Assembly (NCBI GenBank): GCA_009829735.1
Contig: CM020620.1
Location: 1,116,001-1,180,000, forward strand
From: Pyropia yezoensis
Taxonomy: Eukaryota > Rhodophyta > Bangiophyceae > Bangiales > Bangiaceae
Direction: 5' to 3'
Length of the DNA stretch: 64,000 nt
The stretch's first letter is position 1. The number at the start of each line of letters is the position of its first letter. The position numbers were made by a program, and so were the translations under genes. Under the pieces are notes generated by a model. That model was given only the letters and a program-made list of their open reading frames with translations, was not told where the DNA came from and did not search any database. Of the stretch, positions 11,812 to 21,953 are shown one piece after another.

Positions 11812-12811
11812 AAGACAATCGCGGGGCGGCGGCTACGAGGCATGCGACTGCCCCCAGTCCCGCGTCATGGCGTTCTTTTCTTTCTTTCTTTCTTCTTCTT
11901 CCTCTTGGTTTCTTCTTGTTGGTCAGGCCAGCGACGCTTCGTCCTATGTACATGATATGCATATTAAGCAGATGGAACTCAGATTCTCCGTGACAGAAGC
12001 TACAAGGGACGCACTGGGAGAGCGAAAAGAGACCTGATGGGCGGGGGACCGGCGGCTGCAGGGTTTTGCCCCCCCCCACCCCACGAACTCAATTGCGCGA
12101 CCCGCCCGGAGGCCGTGGGGTGGGACGCCCAGACCAGGGCGGTCTTTGTGGGGTCGAACGGGACGCACCGCGTTGAATTGAAAACGCTCAGCAATCACCA
12201 CGACAGTACCACAGAGTCTTGAGAGAGGGACGCGGACGGGCATCTGAGGTCAGTTGCTGGCTAAGGGAGAGTAGCCGCGTCTCGTACGGTACAGAAAAGC
12301 ATATACGCTCGGAGCTCCTCTTTCCTTATGCCCACCCTTCCATACCTCCATCGTCAGTGCTCACGTGGGCGGGACGCCACAACTACGAAAATCTCGTGCG
12401 TGGCGCGGGTCTTCTCAACCCCCCGATTGTTGAAATGCGTACGAACCAATTGGATCGGCGGCGGCGCTTCACCCCCCCGCCATACAATTGGGTCTGGGAG
12501 GTGGCATGCTCCTGTGCCTGGGGGTGCCCCAAATCGGGGTGGAAGCTGTACGGGGGGCCACCCACCCCACTCCGAGATCCCCCACTACACATCGTCGGTG
12601 CTCGCGCCACCGTCCTTTTCTCTCCCGCTGTGTCTCGGCACCGCCGTCGCTGTGAAGCGGCTCTCTCTCCGCCACCGCCCCCCACTGGTGGAGGTGGCCT
12701 CCCGCCGTCCCGGACTCACCGCGGGGTTGAGGTACCCGGTGGCGGGGCTGCCACCGCAACGCAACCAATTACCCTCCCCCCCCCACGCCCGCTTCCCCGC
12801 CCCCCATCCCC
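11812..12811. other. Intergenic region upstream of hydrolase-like gene
   Basis: One kilobase between two plus-strand genes. It begins with a pyrimidine-rich T/C tract (11870-11920). A less GC-rich stretch at ~11930-12420 may include the 3' UTR of the methyltransferase and the promoter of the next gene. No ORF here has a recognisable domain. Confidence 0.35.
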
Positions 12812-14222
12812 ATGGCGCCACCTGACGCCCACCCCGCGGCCGCCTTTCTCCCCCCTCCCTCCTCCCTTTCGCAGCACCCCGCGAGCGCGGTGGTGCGGCA
12901 GTCAGCCCGCCGCTGTGGCGGCGCGGGCGGCCGCCCCCGCCGCCCCCCTGCCCGGCCCGGTCGTGTCCCCCTGCCCTCTGTGGGGGGAGGCACCGGGCCG
13001 GACCGACGGCGCGTTGACCCCCACCTGCCAACCCCCCGACCCGCCCCGCCGTCGTCCGCGTCGGGCGCGCCCACCGCGGGCGGTGGCGCCCCCCCGCCGG
13101 CGCCCCCCACCCCACCCCCCCATGCGTTCCCCGCACCCTTGGTGGACGTCCCCGCCGCCGCCTACACCTACGTCCCCGCCGCCACCCCGTCGGCAGCGGC
13201 AGGCGGCCCGGCCGGGCGCGGGGTGGCGCTGCTGCTCCTCCACCCCGTGGGGGTGGGCGTCAGCCGCACCTTTTGGGTGCCCTTCCTCACCGCCTGGGCC
13301 GCCGCCCGTGGGGGTGGTGGCCCCGGCGGTGCCACCACCGCCGGCGGCGGCGGCACCGCCGTCGGGGGCGTCACGGACGTGGCCGCCTACGCGCCCGACC
13401 TGTACGGCAGCGGCGACGCGTTGCCACCCGCGACGGGCGGCGCCCCCGCGCCCCCGCGGGGCCGCTTCACCGCCGCCGCCGCGGCGGCAGAGGTGCTCGC
13501 CTTTGCCCGCGCCACCGTCGGCGGCCCCGTGGTGCTCGTGTCCCAGGGCGCGTCCGTGGGCATTGCGGTCGCGGCGGCGGCGGCTGCGGCGCCGGGGGAG
13601 GTGGCGGGGTGGGTGGCGTGCACGCCACCAACGCCCCCACCGCAGCGGGCGGGCGGGGGTGGGGGTGGGGGTGGGGGTGGCGGCGGGGGGGCCAGCCTCG
13701 CGTCTGCCCTCACGTGGGCGGTGCTGCGCCGGGCGGGGGGCCCCCTGTACCGGGCCACCTTTGGCAGCGCCCCGTTTATCCGCGCGTTTAGCGCGCGGGT
13801 GCTGTTTGATGGGGCCGTCCCAGAGGGGTGGGTGGCCGCAACGGCCGCGGCGGCGGCGGCCGACCCCCGCCGCCGGTGGGCGGTCTATGCCTTCCTGGCG
13901 GGCACCTATACGGTGGACGTGCGGGCCGCGGCGGTCGCGGCGGCCGCCGCGGGTGTGGGGGGGGTGACCGTCGTGGCCTCTGGCGGGGACAAGCGGGGGG
14001 GGGGAGGAGGGGCGCCCGCCCGCGGCGCTGCCGCGACTGGCTGGGATGCCGCGGTGGCGGCGGCGGTGGTGGCCGCGGGTACCGGCGGCAAGGTCCTTCC
14101 GTACGAGTACCCGGCCGAGTCGGTGGCGGCGGTGGAACGGGCGGTGACGCTGGTTCTTGGGGGGGGGGGGGGGGGGGGACGCCGTCGCCGCTGCGGCTGC
14201 TGCCGGGCGGCCACCAGAGTAA
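12812..14222 (+). CDS. Alpha/beta-hydrolase-fold protein
   Basis: Esterase/lipase-like fold of the kind found in plastid-targeted plant hydrolases; the reaction is unknown. ATG 12812 opens a frame with ~110 residues of Pro/Ala/Arg-rich leader (possible transit peptide or misassigned exon). The fold follows: VALLLLHPVGVGVSRTFW (first strand and oxyanion loop), VAAYAPDLYGSGD, then the nucleophile elbow VLVSQGASVGIA, which fits GxSxG. A lid region with SALTWAVLRR and PFIRAFSARVLF and the terminal strand VTVVASGGD come next. The usual catalytic His after that strand is not evident: the site reads GGKVLPYEYPAESVAAV. The frame stays open to 15313, but a ~20-G run at 14159-14178 sits just after the domain. 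A one-base change in that run would give a stop at 14222, which I take as the more natural end. Function is uncertain; the fold is fairly secure. Confidence 0.65.
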
Positions 14223-15103
14223 GACTGGCCCGCGGCGACGGGACCGTGCGAGAGCAGGGGTGGGTGCCAAGAAGCTGGGTGCTGCAGAGGGGCTGCGATG
14301 GCGCCGGAAGCGGACATCCATCCACGCCGCCGCCGGTGCCCCCCACCCCCCCCCCCCCCCGCGCCGCCCCTCCCGCTTCCTCCCCACCTGTCGAGGCTGC
14401 TCTCCCGCGCGCCGCCGTCGTCATGATCCTACTCCGTTTTATCACTATCACGGCCACGCGGGCGGGCGACTCAGCCGGCGGGGGCCGGCTGCGGGGGCCG
14501 TCGGCGAGGGCGCGGCGTGTCATCGTTGCACCCCCGTTGCCCCCCGCCTCCCTCCACGCTCAGGTCACCCGGGCAAGTGGTCCGCGTTGCCGCCCGCCGT
14601 GTCGCCGCCGCTGCTGCCGTCGCCACCGTGACCACCGCCGCCGCCGCTGCCGCGGCCGCCGCCGCTGCTGCCACTCTGCGGCATGTGCCATACCCGGTAC
14701 CCCCGTGCACACCCAGTCCGCTTCGGCTATCCACCTGGGGGAATGGCCCACGGGGAGCCTTCTCCCCCCTCACCCACCGCACTTCCCCTCCCTCCGTCGA
14801 GGCGCCGCCCAGTCGACGAACACTGGCGTCGAGGAAGCGAGAGACAAGAACAGAATTGTGAGCGGAAAAAAGAGAGGTTGCCTAGTCGAACGCCCCTGGG
14901 CCACAGGTGCACCCGTCTCCCCCTCTCCCCCCGCCCACCTCCCCTCCCCTCTGCGCTTGCCACTGTCGCGCCGCCAAAATGCGCCAGCACGCCCCGCTCT
15001 CTGGTGCCAACCGGGGTGCCACCGCTCACTCGGCTCGTGGCGTTCCAGGGCCACAACCTCCCCCCACCCATCCCTCCCCCCTTCCCCCTCTTGCCCCCCC
15101 CCC
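14223..15103. other. Intergenic region between convergent genes
   Basis: About 880 bases of GC-rich, Pro/Ala/Arg-encoding low complexity, including a CCG-type repeat at ~14630-14680. No domain was found on either strand. An open frame on the plus strand continues through it, but its composition looks non-coding. Confidence 0.35.
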
Positions 15104-16075
15104 TCATCTCGGCAGGTAGCTGGTCGCCTCCTCCACCGCCCGCGCCCGCTCCTCCTCCACCGCGTCCAGCCGATTGCGCCGCCGAAAGAGCACGTACACG
15201 CCCACCGCCACCGCCGCGGCAAGCCCCGCCAGCACCGAGCACCCAATCACCGCCAGGCCCTGGCCCGTCAGGCCCACCCCCACACACGAGCACCGGTAGT
15301 AGACCAGCTCTGACGGGAAGACCGCGACGGTGCCGTTGCAGCAGCGCTCCGTGTAAAACCAGTCGGAGCACCGAAAGTCCCGCCCATCCTCAAACGGCAC
15401 GCACGCCGACGCGCAGGTGGCGGCGGGGAGCACCTCGCACGTGTCCGTGTCGGCCGCTGCGACGAACGTGACGGGCCAGGGGACGCTGCTGCTGTCGCCG
15501 CCGCCGCCGCCGCCGCCCAGCAGCAAGACCGCCAGCAGCAGGAGGAGGAGCAGACTCAGCGGCGGCTGGGACGTTCTCACCCGGCGACTGGGAAGCGAGG
15601 GCGGCGGTCGTGCGGAGTGGCGGCGGTAGTGGAGGAAGGCGGCGGCCGCGCGGCGGCCGTGCCGAGACGGCGGGTGGTGGGCGGTGAGGGAGTCAGTGGG
15701 GGGAGGCCGCCCAGCGTCATGCGGCAGTACCAGCCTGCGGTCGGGTGGTTGGCGGGGGCCGGGTGGCGACGAGAGAGCGCCAGCGGGGGGGGAGGGGGGA
15801 TGTACAGTTGCAGCCAGACGGCGTGACGCGGCGGCAGCGGCTGCGGCAGCGCCCGCCCTTGGCCGTGGTGCCCGCGCGGCACGGGTGGCTCGTCGGGGGC
15901 GGCCGGCTCCGCCACCGCAGCCGCCACGGCCACCGCCGCCGCTGCCGTCGACGTTGCCGCCGCCGCAGCGGCCGCCGACAACACCTCCGCCGCCACCGTC
16001 CCCAATCCCGTCGCCACCACCACCGCCGTCGGGGTGGCGTGGCGCCGCCGCCCCCGCCCACCGCGGCGGCTCCAT
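15104..16075 (-). CDS. Cys-rich single-pass membrane protein, function unknown
   Basis: I do not recognise the family. From ATG 16075 the frame gives ~323 aa. A long Gly/Ala/Arg/Pro-rich N-terminal part is followed by a Leu run (SLLLLLLLAVLLLGG), which looks like a signal peptide or first membrane helix. The following ectodomain (~95 residues) has a compact cysteine pattern: CEVLPAATCASAC, FRCSDWFYTERCC, YYRCSC. A clear transmembrane helix (GLAVIGCSVLAGLAAAVAVG) follows, then a basic RRRNR stop-transfer and a short acidic/basic tail (DAVEEERARAVEEATSYLPR). This layout suggests a type I surface or secretory-pathway protein. The low-complexity N-terminus makes the real start doubtful; it may begin just before the Leu run in another exon. 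Neighbours give no clue. Confidence 0.6.
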   Translation of the reverse strand: MEPPRWAGAAAPRHPDGGGGGDGIGDGGGGGVVGGRCGGGNVDGSGGGGRGGCGGGAGRPRRATRAARAPRPRAGAAAAAAAASRRLAATVHPPSPPAGALSSPPGPRQPPDRRLVLPHDAGRPPPTDSLTAHHPPSRHGRRAAAAFLHYRRHSARPPPSLPSRRVRTSQPPLSLLLLLLLAVLLLGGGGGGGDSSSVPWPVTFVAAADTDTCEVLPAATCASACVPFEDGRDFRCSDWFYTERCCNGTVAVFPSELVYYRCSCVGVGLTGQGLAVIGCSVLAGLAAAVAVGVYVLFRRRNRLDAVEEERARAVEEATSYLPR

Positions 16076-18593
16076 GACGCGGCGGCCGCCGCGCAGACCC
16101 CAAACCCCTCCCACCAAGGGCTGGTGCCAGCACCACTGCACCACTGCCGGCTGCCAGCACCCGTCTGCCCCTTCCTCCTCCCCCCACGACTCCCTCAGGT
16201 GCACACCCACCCTCCCCGCACGTCGGGAGGCTCCCCGCACGACAGAGGGACAATGGTGGCAATCAGCAGCGGACGCCGCACCCCTTCCCCCCCCCCTCCC
16301 CACCCCCAATACCTACCCCACCCCACCCCACTCCCACCCCACGGCGCGAGCGCAGGGGGCGGCGGCTGTGCTCCGGAACTGCGTCCGGGTGGTCCCAGCG
16401 CCGTCTACGGTCGCCAGCACGTCGGGCGGGGGATGGGAGAGGCGGGAGATGCACGTCTGCTGCTACGGCGCGGCTCGGCCACGGTGCGACCGACGGCGAA
16501 AAAACGACGAAGGGGGTGACGGTCGGCCGGGAGGGAGGGGAGGAGGGGGAGGAGGCAGAAAGGGGCGGAAGGGATAGGGCGGTGGGGGGGGGGGGGGGGG
16601 GGGGGAGGGGGCTGGGGGGCGGCCAGGGAGGAGAAGGGGAGCAGGGGAGGCGTCACGGCCTTCCTACCCACACCGCGACCGTGCTGGCGGCAAGAGGCAC
16701 ACGACGCCAGTGGAGGGGGGTGCGCCGTCTGGGAAGGCAACAGGTTCCACCACCACGACGCGCAGAGTGGAGCCGCCACCGTTTCCGCAACTGCGAGGGA
16801 GACGGGGGGGGTGGGGGGGGGCGAAGCGTGGCCCCGACCCGCGATGCCACGACGGCGGCAGCAGCGGCATCGATGGCGGAAGCAGCAGCGGCAGCAATGG
16901 CGGCCACAACAGTACTCGCAGCAGCTGTCGCAGCAGCAGTTGCAGCAGTGGGCGGCGCTAACGCCCCCCGCAACCCCCCCCCCGCCCCCCCCGGCGCGTC
17001 ACCCTCCATTGTACGCGCGTCCATGATGCGAACGCCGCTGCCGCGTTCAACGTGGACTCCACGCCAACGCCGTAATGGGTGGTGTGTGGCGGCGGGGAAG
17101 ATGGTTGAGGTCTTGGGTTGTCGTTGGGGGGAGGGGGGGGAAGGGGAGGGCAGCATGTACCGTACAGGACACCGACCCCCCCCCCTCCTCCCCAGGCACA
17201 GGGAGGTGCCGGCGGCAGCTGAGGGTGATGGGGGGGGGGGGAGGGCGGGTAGCAACGGCAGAGGCAAATCCAGTAGAGGGGGACGGCGCCGCGCGGCAGG
17301 CGACTGACAGGCGTGGCGGGCGGGCGGCGGTGGTGGGTGGGGTGGCCAGCCGGCGAGAATGGCGGTAGGTGGCCCCTGCAGGGGCGGACGTGATTATTTG
17401 GCCCAATGGGCCTGTAGGGGGGGCGGGGTACGGAGCTGGGGAAAGAGCCGCGGAGCGGACGACGGGGTCCGTCGGCGCCCTCACCGACGCGCCCCTGCAT
17501 GGAGGCGGGGGGCGTCTCCCCTTGGTAGCGTGCCGTCACGAGGAGGGGGGAAGGGAAGGACGGGAGGAATCCCGCCTCCCCCTTCCATTTGCCTTGCGCG
17601 TCACCCTGTGCGCGCCGGGACCCCATGTCGTCCACCAATAGCTGGTGGTGGTTGGGGTAGAGTGGGGGGGGAGGGAAGGACACGTCATGGTGGAAAAACA
17701 AGGATGGAGACCAAGGCACCCAACGGATGGGCGTTGGGCGTTCACATATGGCAGGGGTAGGGGGGGGAGGGGCGAGGAGGACCGCCACGCAGGGGAACAC
17801 AAACAATGACGAGGAAATACAGACAAGAACGGGACAACTCAACTGTGGCGGCGACGCCCCACCACGGGCACGCCGCTGTCGTACACAGGAGGATTGCTGC
17901 TGGGGTGGAGACGCAGCTGGCCAAGCGCCTGCCTTGCAGTGGCCGTTTGATCACTCTTTTCTTCTCTCCAGCCGCGTCTGCGCGTCGTTTGTAGAGGTGA
18001 CGAGCAGGGGCATGCAGACGGCCGCCCGTGTCGTTCCGCAGTGCGGTCAGCAAAAAAAAAAAAAGGACCAGTAAAAGAAAGAAGTTGAGGAGACGGCGCT
18101 GCCGCCGCCACCGCCGCCACCGCCGCCACCGCCGGTGGCCGCGGCGGACACTCGCAGGTTTTTGCCTCCTTCCTCCCCCCCGCTACACCCTCGTCGGCCA
18201 TGACGGCCCACCCCCTGCGTGGCCGCGATGGGGTCATGGTCGTGGTCATGGGCAGGACGTGCGTCGGTTGCTCGGCAAACGTGGAGTCGATACGGCGTGG
18301 AGTCGACAACGCACAACTACCCAATGCTGGAATGTCCTTCGGCACTGCACGCATGCAAAGCAGGTTCTAGGGAACTGCGGAGAAGTTTGACGGAAGATCA
18401 CAAAGTGGCACTCCTGCGCAATGTTATCGGAACCGCACGTGTGCGGCGCGGTCGGCGTCGGAGTCATGGCCAAGACGCGGCATCCGTGGCCTCCTTCGCC
18501 TCCACCACCACCTACATCACCCCCTTTTTCCCCTTCTCATCCCCATCAATACCTTCCCCTTCGCGCCTCCATACCCCTCCCTCCCCCTTGAGG
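16076..18593. other. Long low-complexity region, no confident gene
   Basis: About 2.5 kb of G-rich (plus strand) sequence with runs such as 16580-16605 and CAG/GCA-type triplet repeats at 16855-16960, which would encode poly-Gln or poly-Ala depending on frame. A 13-A tract is at 18051-18063. Frames on both strands are long but compositional. The last few hundred bases presumably hold the promoter of the Gly-zipper gene. Confidence 0.35.
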
Positions 18594-19767
18594 ATGGGCG
18601 TCCGCGACTTTTTCAACAGCCGGCTGCTGGCGCCCCCCCCCAAGCTGTCGGGCGCCCCCGCCGGCATTGTCCGCGGGGTGGACGCGCTCAAGGCGGCGGC
18701 CGCCCGGCTGCCGCCGCCCGGCGCGGGCGTCGGCGTTGGGCTGGGCTGTGGCCTCGCGCTGGGGTGGCCACGAAACCAGTGGTCAGCGCCGGGGGGGGCG
18801 GTGCCCCGCGCGTTTGCGGGGTGTGGGGTGGGGCTGGGCGTCGGTGCTGGCATTGGGCAGGTGCGTGGGGGCGGGCGCGGCGGGCTGGGGGCGGGGGGGT
18901 GATTGGAGGCGGGGGGGGGATTGGCGGGGCGAGGATTGGGGTGGCGGGTCTGGAGGGGGGAGGGGGAGGGGATGTGAGGAGAGCTGGCGGCGTTGGGGGG
19001 GGAGGAGTGGGGTGGGGGTTGGGGGTATGTGTGTAGAGGATACGAGGGGCCGGCACAGGTGTGGGAGGGGTGGGTCGGTGACTGTCCTATCGACGTTGGT
19101 TGGTACTAATGACACCTGAGCACGCGTTGACTCACCCGGACTGAGCGGCTGGCGGCTCGGTTTCTTGTCCGTGTTTGTGTGTCTTGTGACCTGCGCCGTC
19201 GCCACCCCCTGCCCATTCCCCCTGCCTCGCGGCCGCCCGCAGGGCTTTGGCTGGCACTTTGGCAAGGACCGGCGGCCGGCGCAGTTGCGGCGCAACCTCT
19301 CGTCTGCTGGTACGTTTTTGGTCTGCCGTGGCCGCCCCCCTTCACCCCCCCTATACCCCCCTCGCCGCGCGCGTCCGGTCTGGCGTCCATGTGGCGGCCT
19401 GCTGGACAGCCGTTACCGTCGCTCTCCTCCCCTCATGGGCGAGCCGTCGCCGGTCGCACGCTCATGCGGCTGACACCAGTGGGGGGTCTCCTTGGCGCGC
19501 CCTAACACGCGTCCTCGTCCGCTTTTTGCCCGGGCTGCTGTTGCTTGGTTACTTTCCTTTTGATGGTGTTGTTCTTGCTGCTGCTCGTCCCCCCCCCTCC
19601 TGGGTGCCTGTGCCTGCCTGTCTGCCGTGGCTGCCTCCATTTATTTCTTGCCTGGCGCTGCCGACCCCGCCCCCCTCTCCCTGTCCTCGGCAGAGGACGA
19701 CCTGCGGCGAGAGTGGGCCAAGGTGGTGAACGCTGCCACCGCGCTGCGGCGGCGGCTGCCCTTTTAA
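18594..19767 (+). CDS. Small Gly-zipper membrane protein (3 exons)
   Basis: Exons 18594-18860, 19243-19309 and 19694-19767 give 135 aa with GT-AG introns of 382 and 384 bp. The protein starts MGVRDFFNSRLLAPPPKLSG. It has two glycine-zipper stretches, GVGVGLGCGLALGWP and GCGVGLGVGAGIGQGFGWHF, which look like paired membrane-inserted segments, and ends in a charged helix (AEDDLRREWAKVV). Short proteins with GxGxGxG pairs include mitochondrial MIC10 and a plant family annotated as cadmium-induced AS8-like. Length and paired zippers fit that style, but I cannot assign orthology. The exon joins keep frame and the last exon ends in TAA, which supports the model. Probable organelle membrane protein; function unknown. 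Confidence 0.6.
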
Positions 19768-20495
19768 AGGGTGCCCCATTGTGTCGCGGCGGGCCGCGCC
19801 CGCGCTGCCTGGTCGTGGCCGCTGGGCTTGATAGGAGATGGGCACGGGGAGAGGGGCATGCTAGAATTTCGTTCTTGGAAGGGTGAGGGGAGGGAGGCGT
19901 GGATGGGGAAGGCGGTGGACAGGGTGGAGGCATCATCGTGCGTCGTGACGGCGCGCGAGCCCCTCGCCATCGACAAGGGGACGTCGGATGGCGAGTCAGC
20001 AGCGGGAGGGTGGCCGTTGCAGCAGCTTGTTTGCCAGCAGTGGGGATGGGGAGGGGTGGCAGGGGCGCAGGCCCTCCCTTTCTGCCATGCGTGTCTGGTG
20101 TGAGTCGCATGGCAGGCGGATGCCCTGCCGCGGGTCTCGCTGTCCGCGCTGAGGGGAGAGCGGCCACAGTGAAGGTCGGGCGAGCGTGTGTGTGGGGGAG
20201 CACGGGAGGGGGTTGAGGGAGAGAAGCAAAGGCGGCGGCAGGGACGGGCGGGTGCCCGCTGTAGAGGCGGCGCCAACGCGGCGGAACCGTTATTGTTGTG
20301 ATATTGTCATGAGTGCCACCGGCGGGGGCGCCACCCGCGGCCGCACCCCCATGACCGCGACCCGACGGCCGTGCGCGCCGGGCAAAGAGACTCAGTGGCC
20401 GACTGGCCAGCCGGATGCGCTTCGCCGCCCGCGACGGAGGTCGCCATGGACCCCCCGCCTCCCCCCCCGCTCACCCAGCCCCACCGCCACGACGT
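19768..20495. other. Intergenic region between convergent genes
   Basis: About 730 bases that presumably contain the 3' UTRs of the Gly-zipper gene and of the minus-strand gene to the right. Mostly G-rich; no domain and no distinct repeat was seen. Confidence 0.35.
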
Positions 20496-21341
20496 CTACT
20501 CCAAAAACGACTGCAGCGGGTCATGCGCCCCCCCAGAAGGCGGCGGACGCGGGGCGCGCGCAAAGCTCCCGACCCCAGGGCCCGGCGTCTGCACCACCCC
20601 CACTGCCCCCGCGGGGTCCACGTCCACGACTACCCGGGGGGTCGGCATCGTCACGACGCAACCACGGCCTCCGATGCGTCCGTCGCGCCCGCCTTCCGCC
20701 CCGCCGCTGCCGTCCTCCCCGTCGCCGCCGTCGTCGCCGCCGCCGCCGCTGCCGCAGCCGCCGCCGTTGCCACCGCCTGCCACCGACGCGGCGCGGGCCG
20801 CGCGCATGCCCGCGCGCATGTCCTCCAGCTGCGTCTTGGACGGTCGTGGCGGTCGGTGTCGCAGCGCGGCGGCCACGCCGCCGGGCGCCGTCGCACCAGG
20901 CGCGCCGGGCGCGGGGCCCCCACCATCGGTGGCCGCGTCGTCAATGCCGTCGGTGCTGCTGTCCACACCACCACTCGTACCATCCGGGTCGGCGCTGCTG
21001 GCGGGAGGTGCGGCAGCAGCGGCGGGGTTGGCCCCCGACTGGCCGCCAGTGGCGCCCACTCTCGGCGCCGTGTCGACCCGGCGAATGGCGTCGTGGAGGT
21101 CCCCCCAGCTGGCCCCGTCAGAGTCCGCCGCATCCTTGCCACGCTCCTTGCCGCCGTCGCCGCTGCGCGTCAGGGGCAACGTGTTCACCCGCGTAATCGC
21201 GTTTGCCTCTGCGGCGGGGCCCACCTCCAGCGACGTGTCAACCCGCCGGATAGCGTGGCTGAGGTCCGACGTGGTCATCTGCGGGATGAAAAGCGACGGG
21301 CGGGGCCGCCCGCCATCGGGCGGGGGGTCCCCGGGGGCCAT
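20496..21341 (-). CDS. Unknown protein with three AI(R/T)RV(D/N)T motifs
   Basis: I do not recognise the family. From ATG 21341 the frame encodes ~281 aa. The first third is moderately complex and carries a repeated motif: LSHAIRRVDTSLEVG, NAITRVNTLPLTR and LHDAIRRVDTAPRVG. An Asp/Gly/Ala-rich disordered middle, one helical island (KTQLEDMRAGMRAARAASV), and a C-terminus with TPRVVVDVDP and a final PLQSFLE follow. There is no signal peptide or membrane segment. The frame continues upstream to 21608 without a better start, so the protein could be longer. The repeats suggest a docking or phospho-site array on a disordered adaptor. The region upstream of the start (right) carries many ACGTG/CGTGAT motifs. 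Confidence 0.5.
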   Translation of the reverse strand: MAPGDPPPDGGRPRPSLFIPQMTTSDLSHAIRRVDTSLEVGPAAEANAITRVNTLPLTRSGDGGKERGKDAADSDGASWGDLHDAIRRVDTAPRVGATGGQSGANPAAAAAPPASSADPDGTSGGVDSSTDGIDDAATDGGGPAPGAPGATAPGGVAAALRHRPPRPSKTQLEDMRAGMRAARAASVAGGGNGGGCGSGGGGDDGGDGEDGSGGAEGGRDGRIGGRGCVVTMPTPRVVVDVDPAGAVGVVQTPGPGVGSFARAPRPPPSGGAHDPLQSFLE

Positions 21342-21637
21342 GGCGCCAAAGGGGCGCGGCGGTGGGGGGAGATGCGCGCGAGAGGGGGAGAGCGGCAGAG
21401 GGGGAAAGAGGCAACGACGACGAGATGGAAAAAAACAGGGATGCCCAGCGAAGCGAGGGATGCAAAGCGGGGGGGGGGGGGGGGGGGAGCAAGGGGAGAT
21501 AATGCAGACGTAGAGCGCGGATAGGGGAAGGAGCAGACCGAAGTAGCGCGGCAGGCGCACGCTACAGCTACAGACGACGTGGAGAGGCAAAGGGTCCAAC
21601 AGCGCCATCCGCCGCGCGGCCCGATCCGCCTTTCGGG

Positions 21638-21910
21638 TGACACATCACGCGCGGCACGTGATGTTAAGATCCCGTATGTATTTTACGTGATCCCTTGGGT
21701 GATTTAGCACGTGATTTAGCGCGTGATCACATGTCACGGGCGGCTATTGTGCGTCCCGCAAAAAGTGGACGTGCACGGGTCGTGCAGTGTGGGTTTGATT
21801 GGTCCAGTGGCCGATATTTGACATGATCACGACACGAGCACGTCCACTTTTTACGGGACGCACTATAGAATACGCGTGATTGGGGACGTGATTAGACATT
21901 AAGTGCATGA
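21638..21910. promoter_or_regulatory. CGTGAT-rich repeat cluster, interrupted by a MITE
   Basis: The words ACGTGAT, CACGTGAT, GCGTGATCAC and TACGTGAT recur at 21650-21735 and again at 21870-21905, on either side of the MITE. The core ACGTG is a typical bZIP/bHLH target, so this could be a promoter cluster for one of the flanking ORFs. It might equally be an old degenerate repeat. Confidence 0.4.
21747..21865. mobile_element. MITE copy 1 (119 bp, TA target site)
   Basis: Terminal inverted repeats of ~28 bp (TTGTGCGTCCCGCAAAAAGT at the left, its near-complement at the right) flank ~60 bp of interior. TA dinucleotides at 21745-21746 and 21866-21867 look like the target duplication, as for Tc1/mariner-type elements. 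A second copy of the same length is at 30753-30871 with near-identical interior. It has no coding capacity. Confidence 0.8.
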
Positions 21911-21953
21911 TACAAATAGTGCATCTCACAAGGTGACTGGCCCGAGGTGCACA

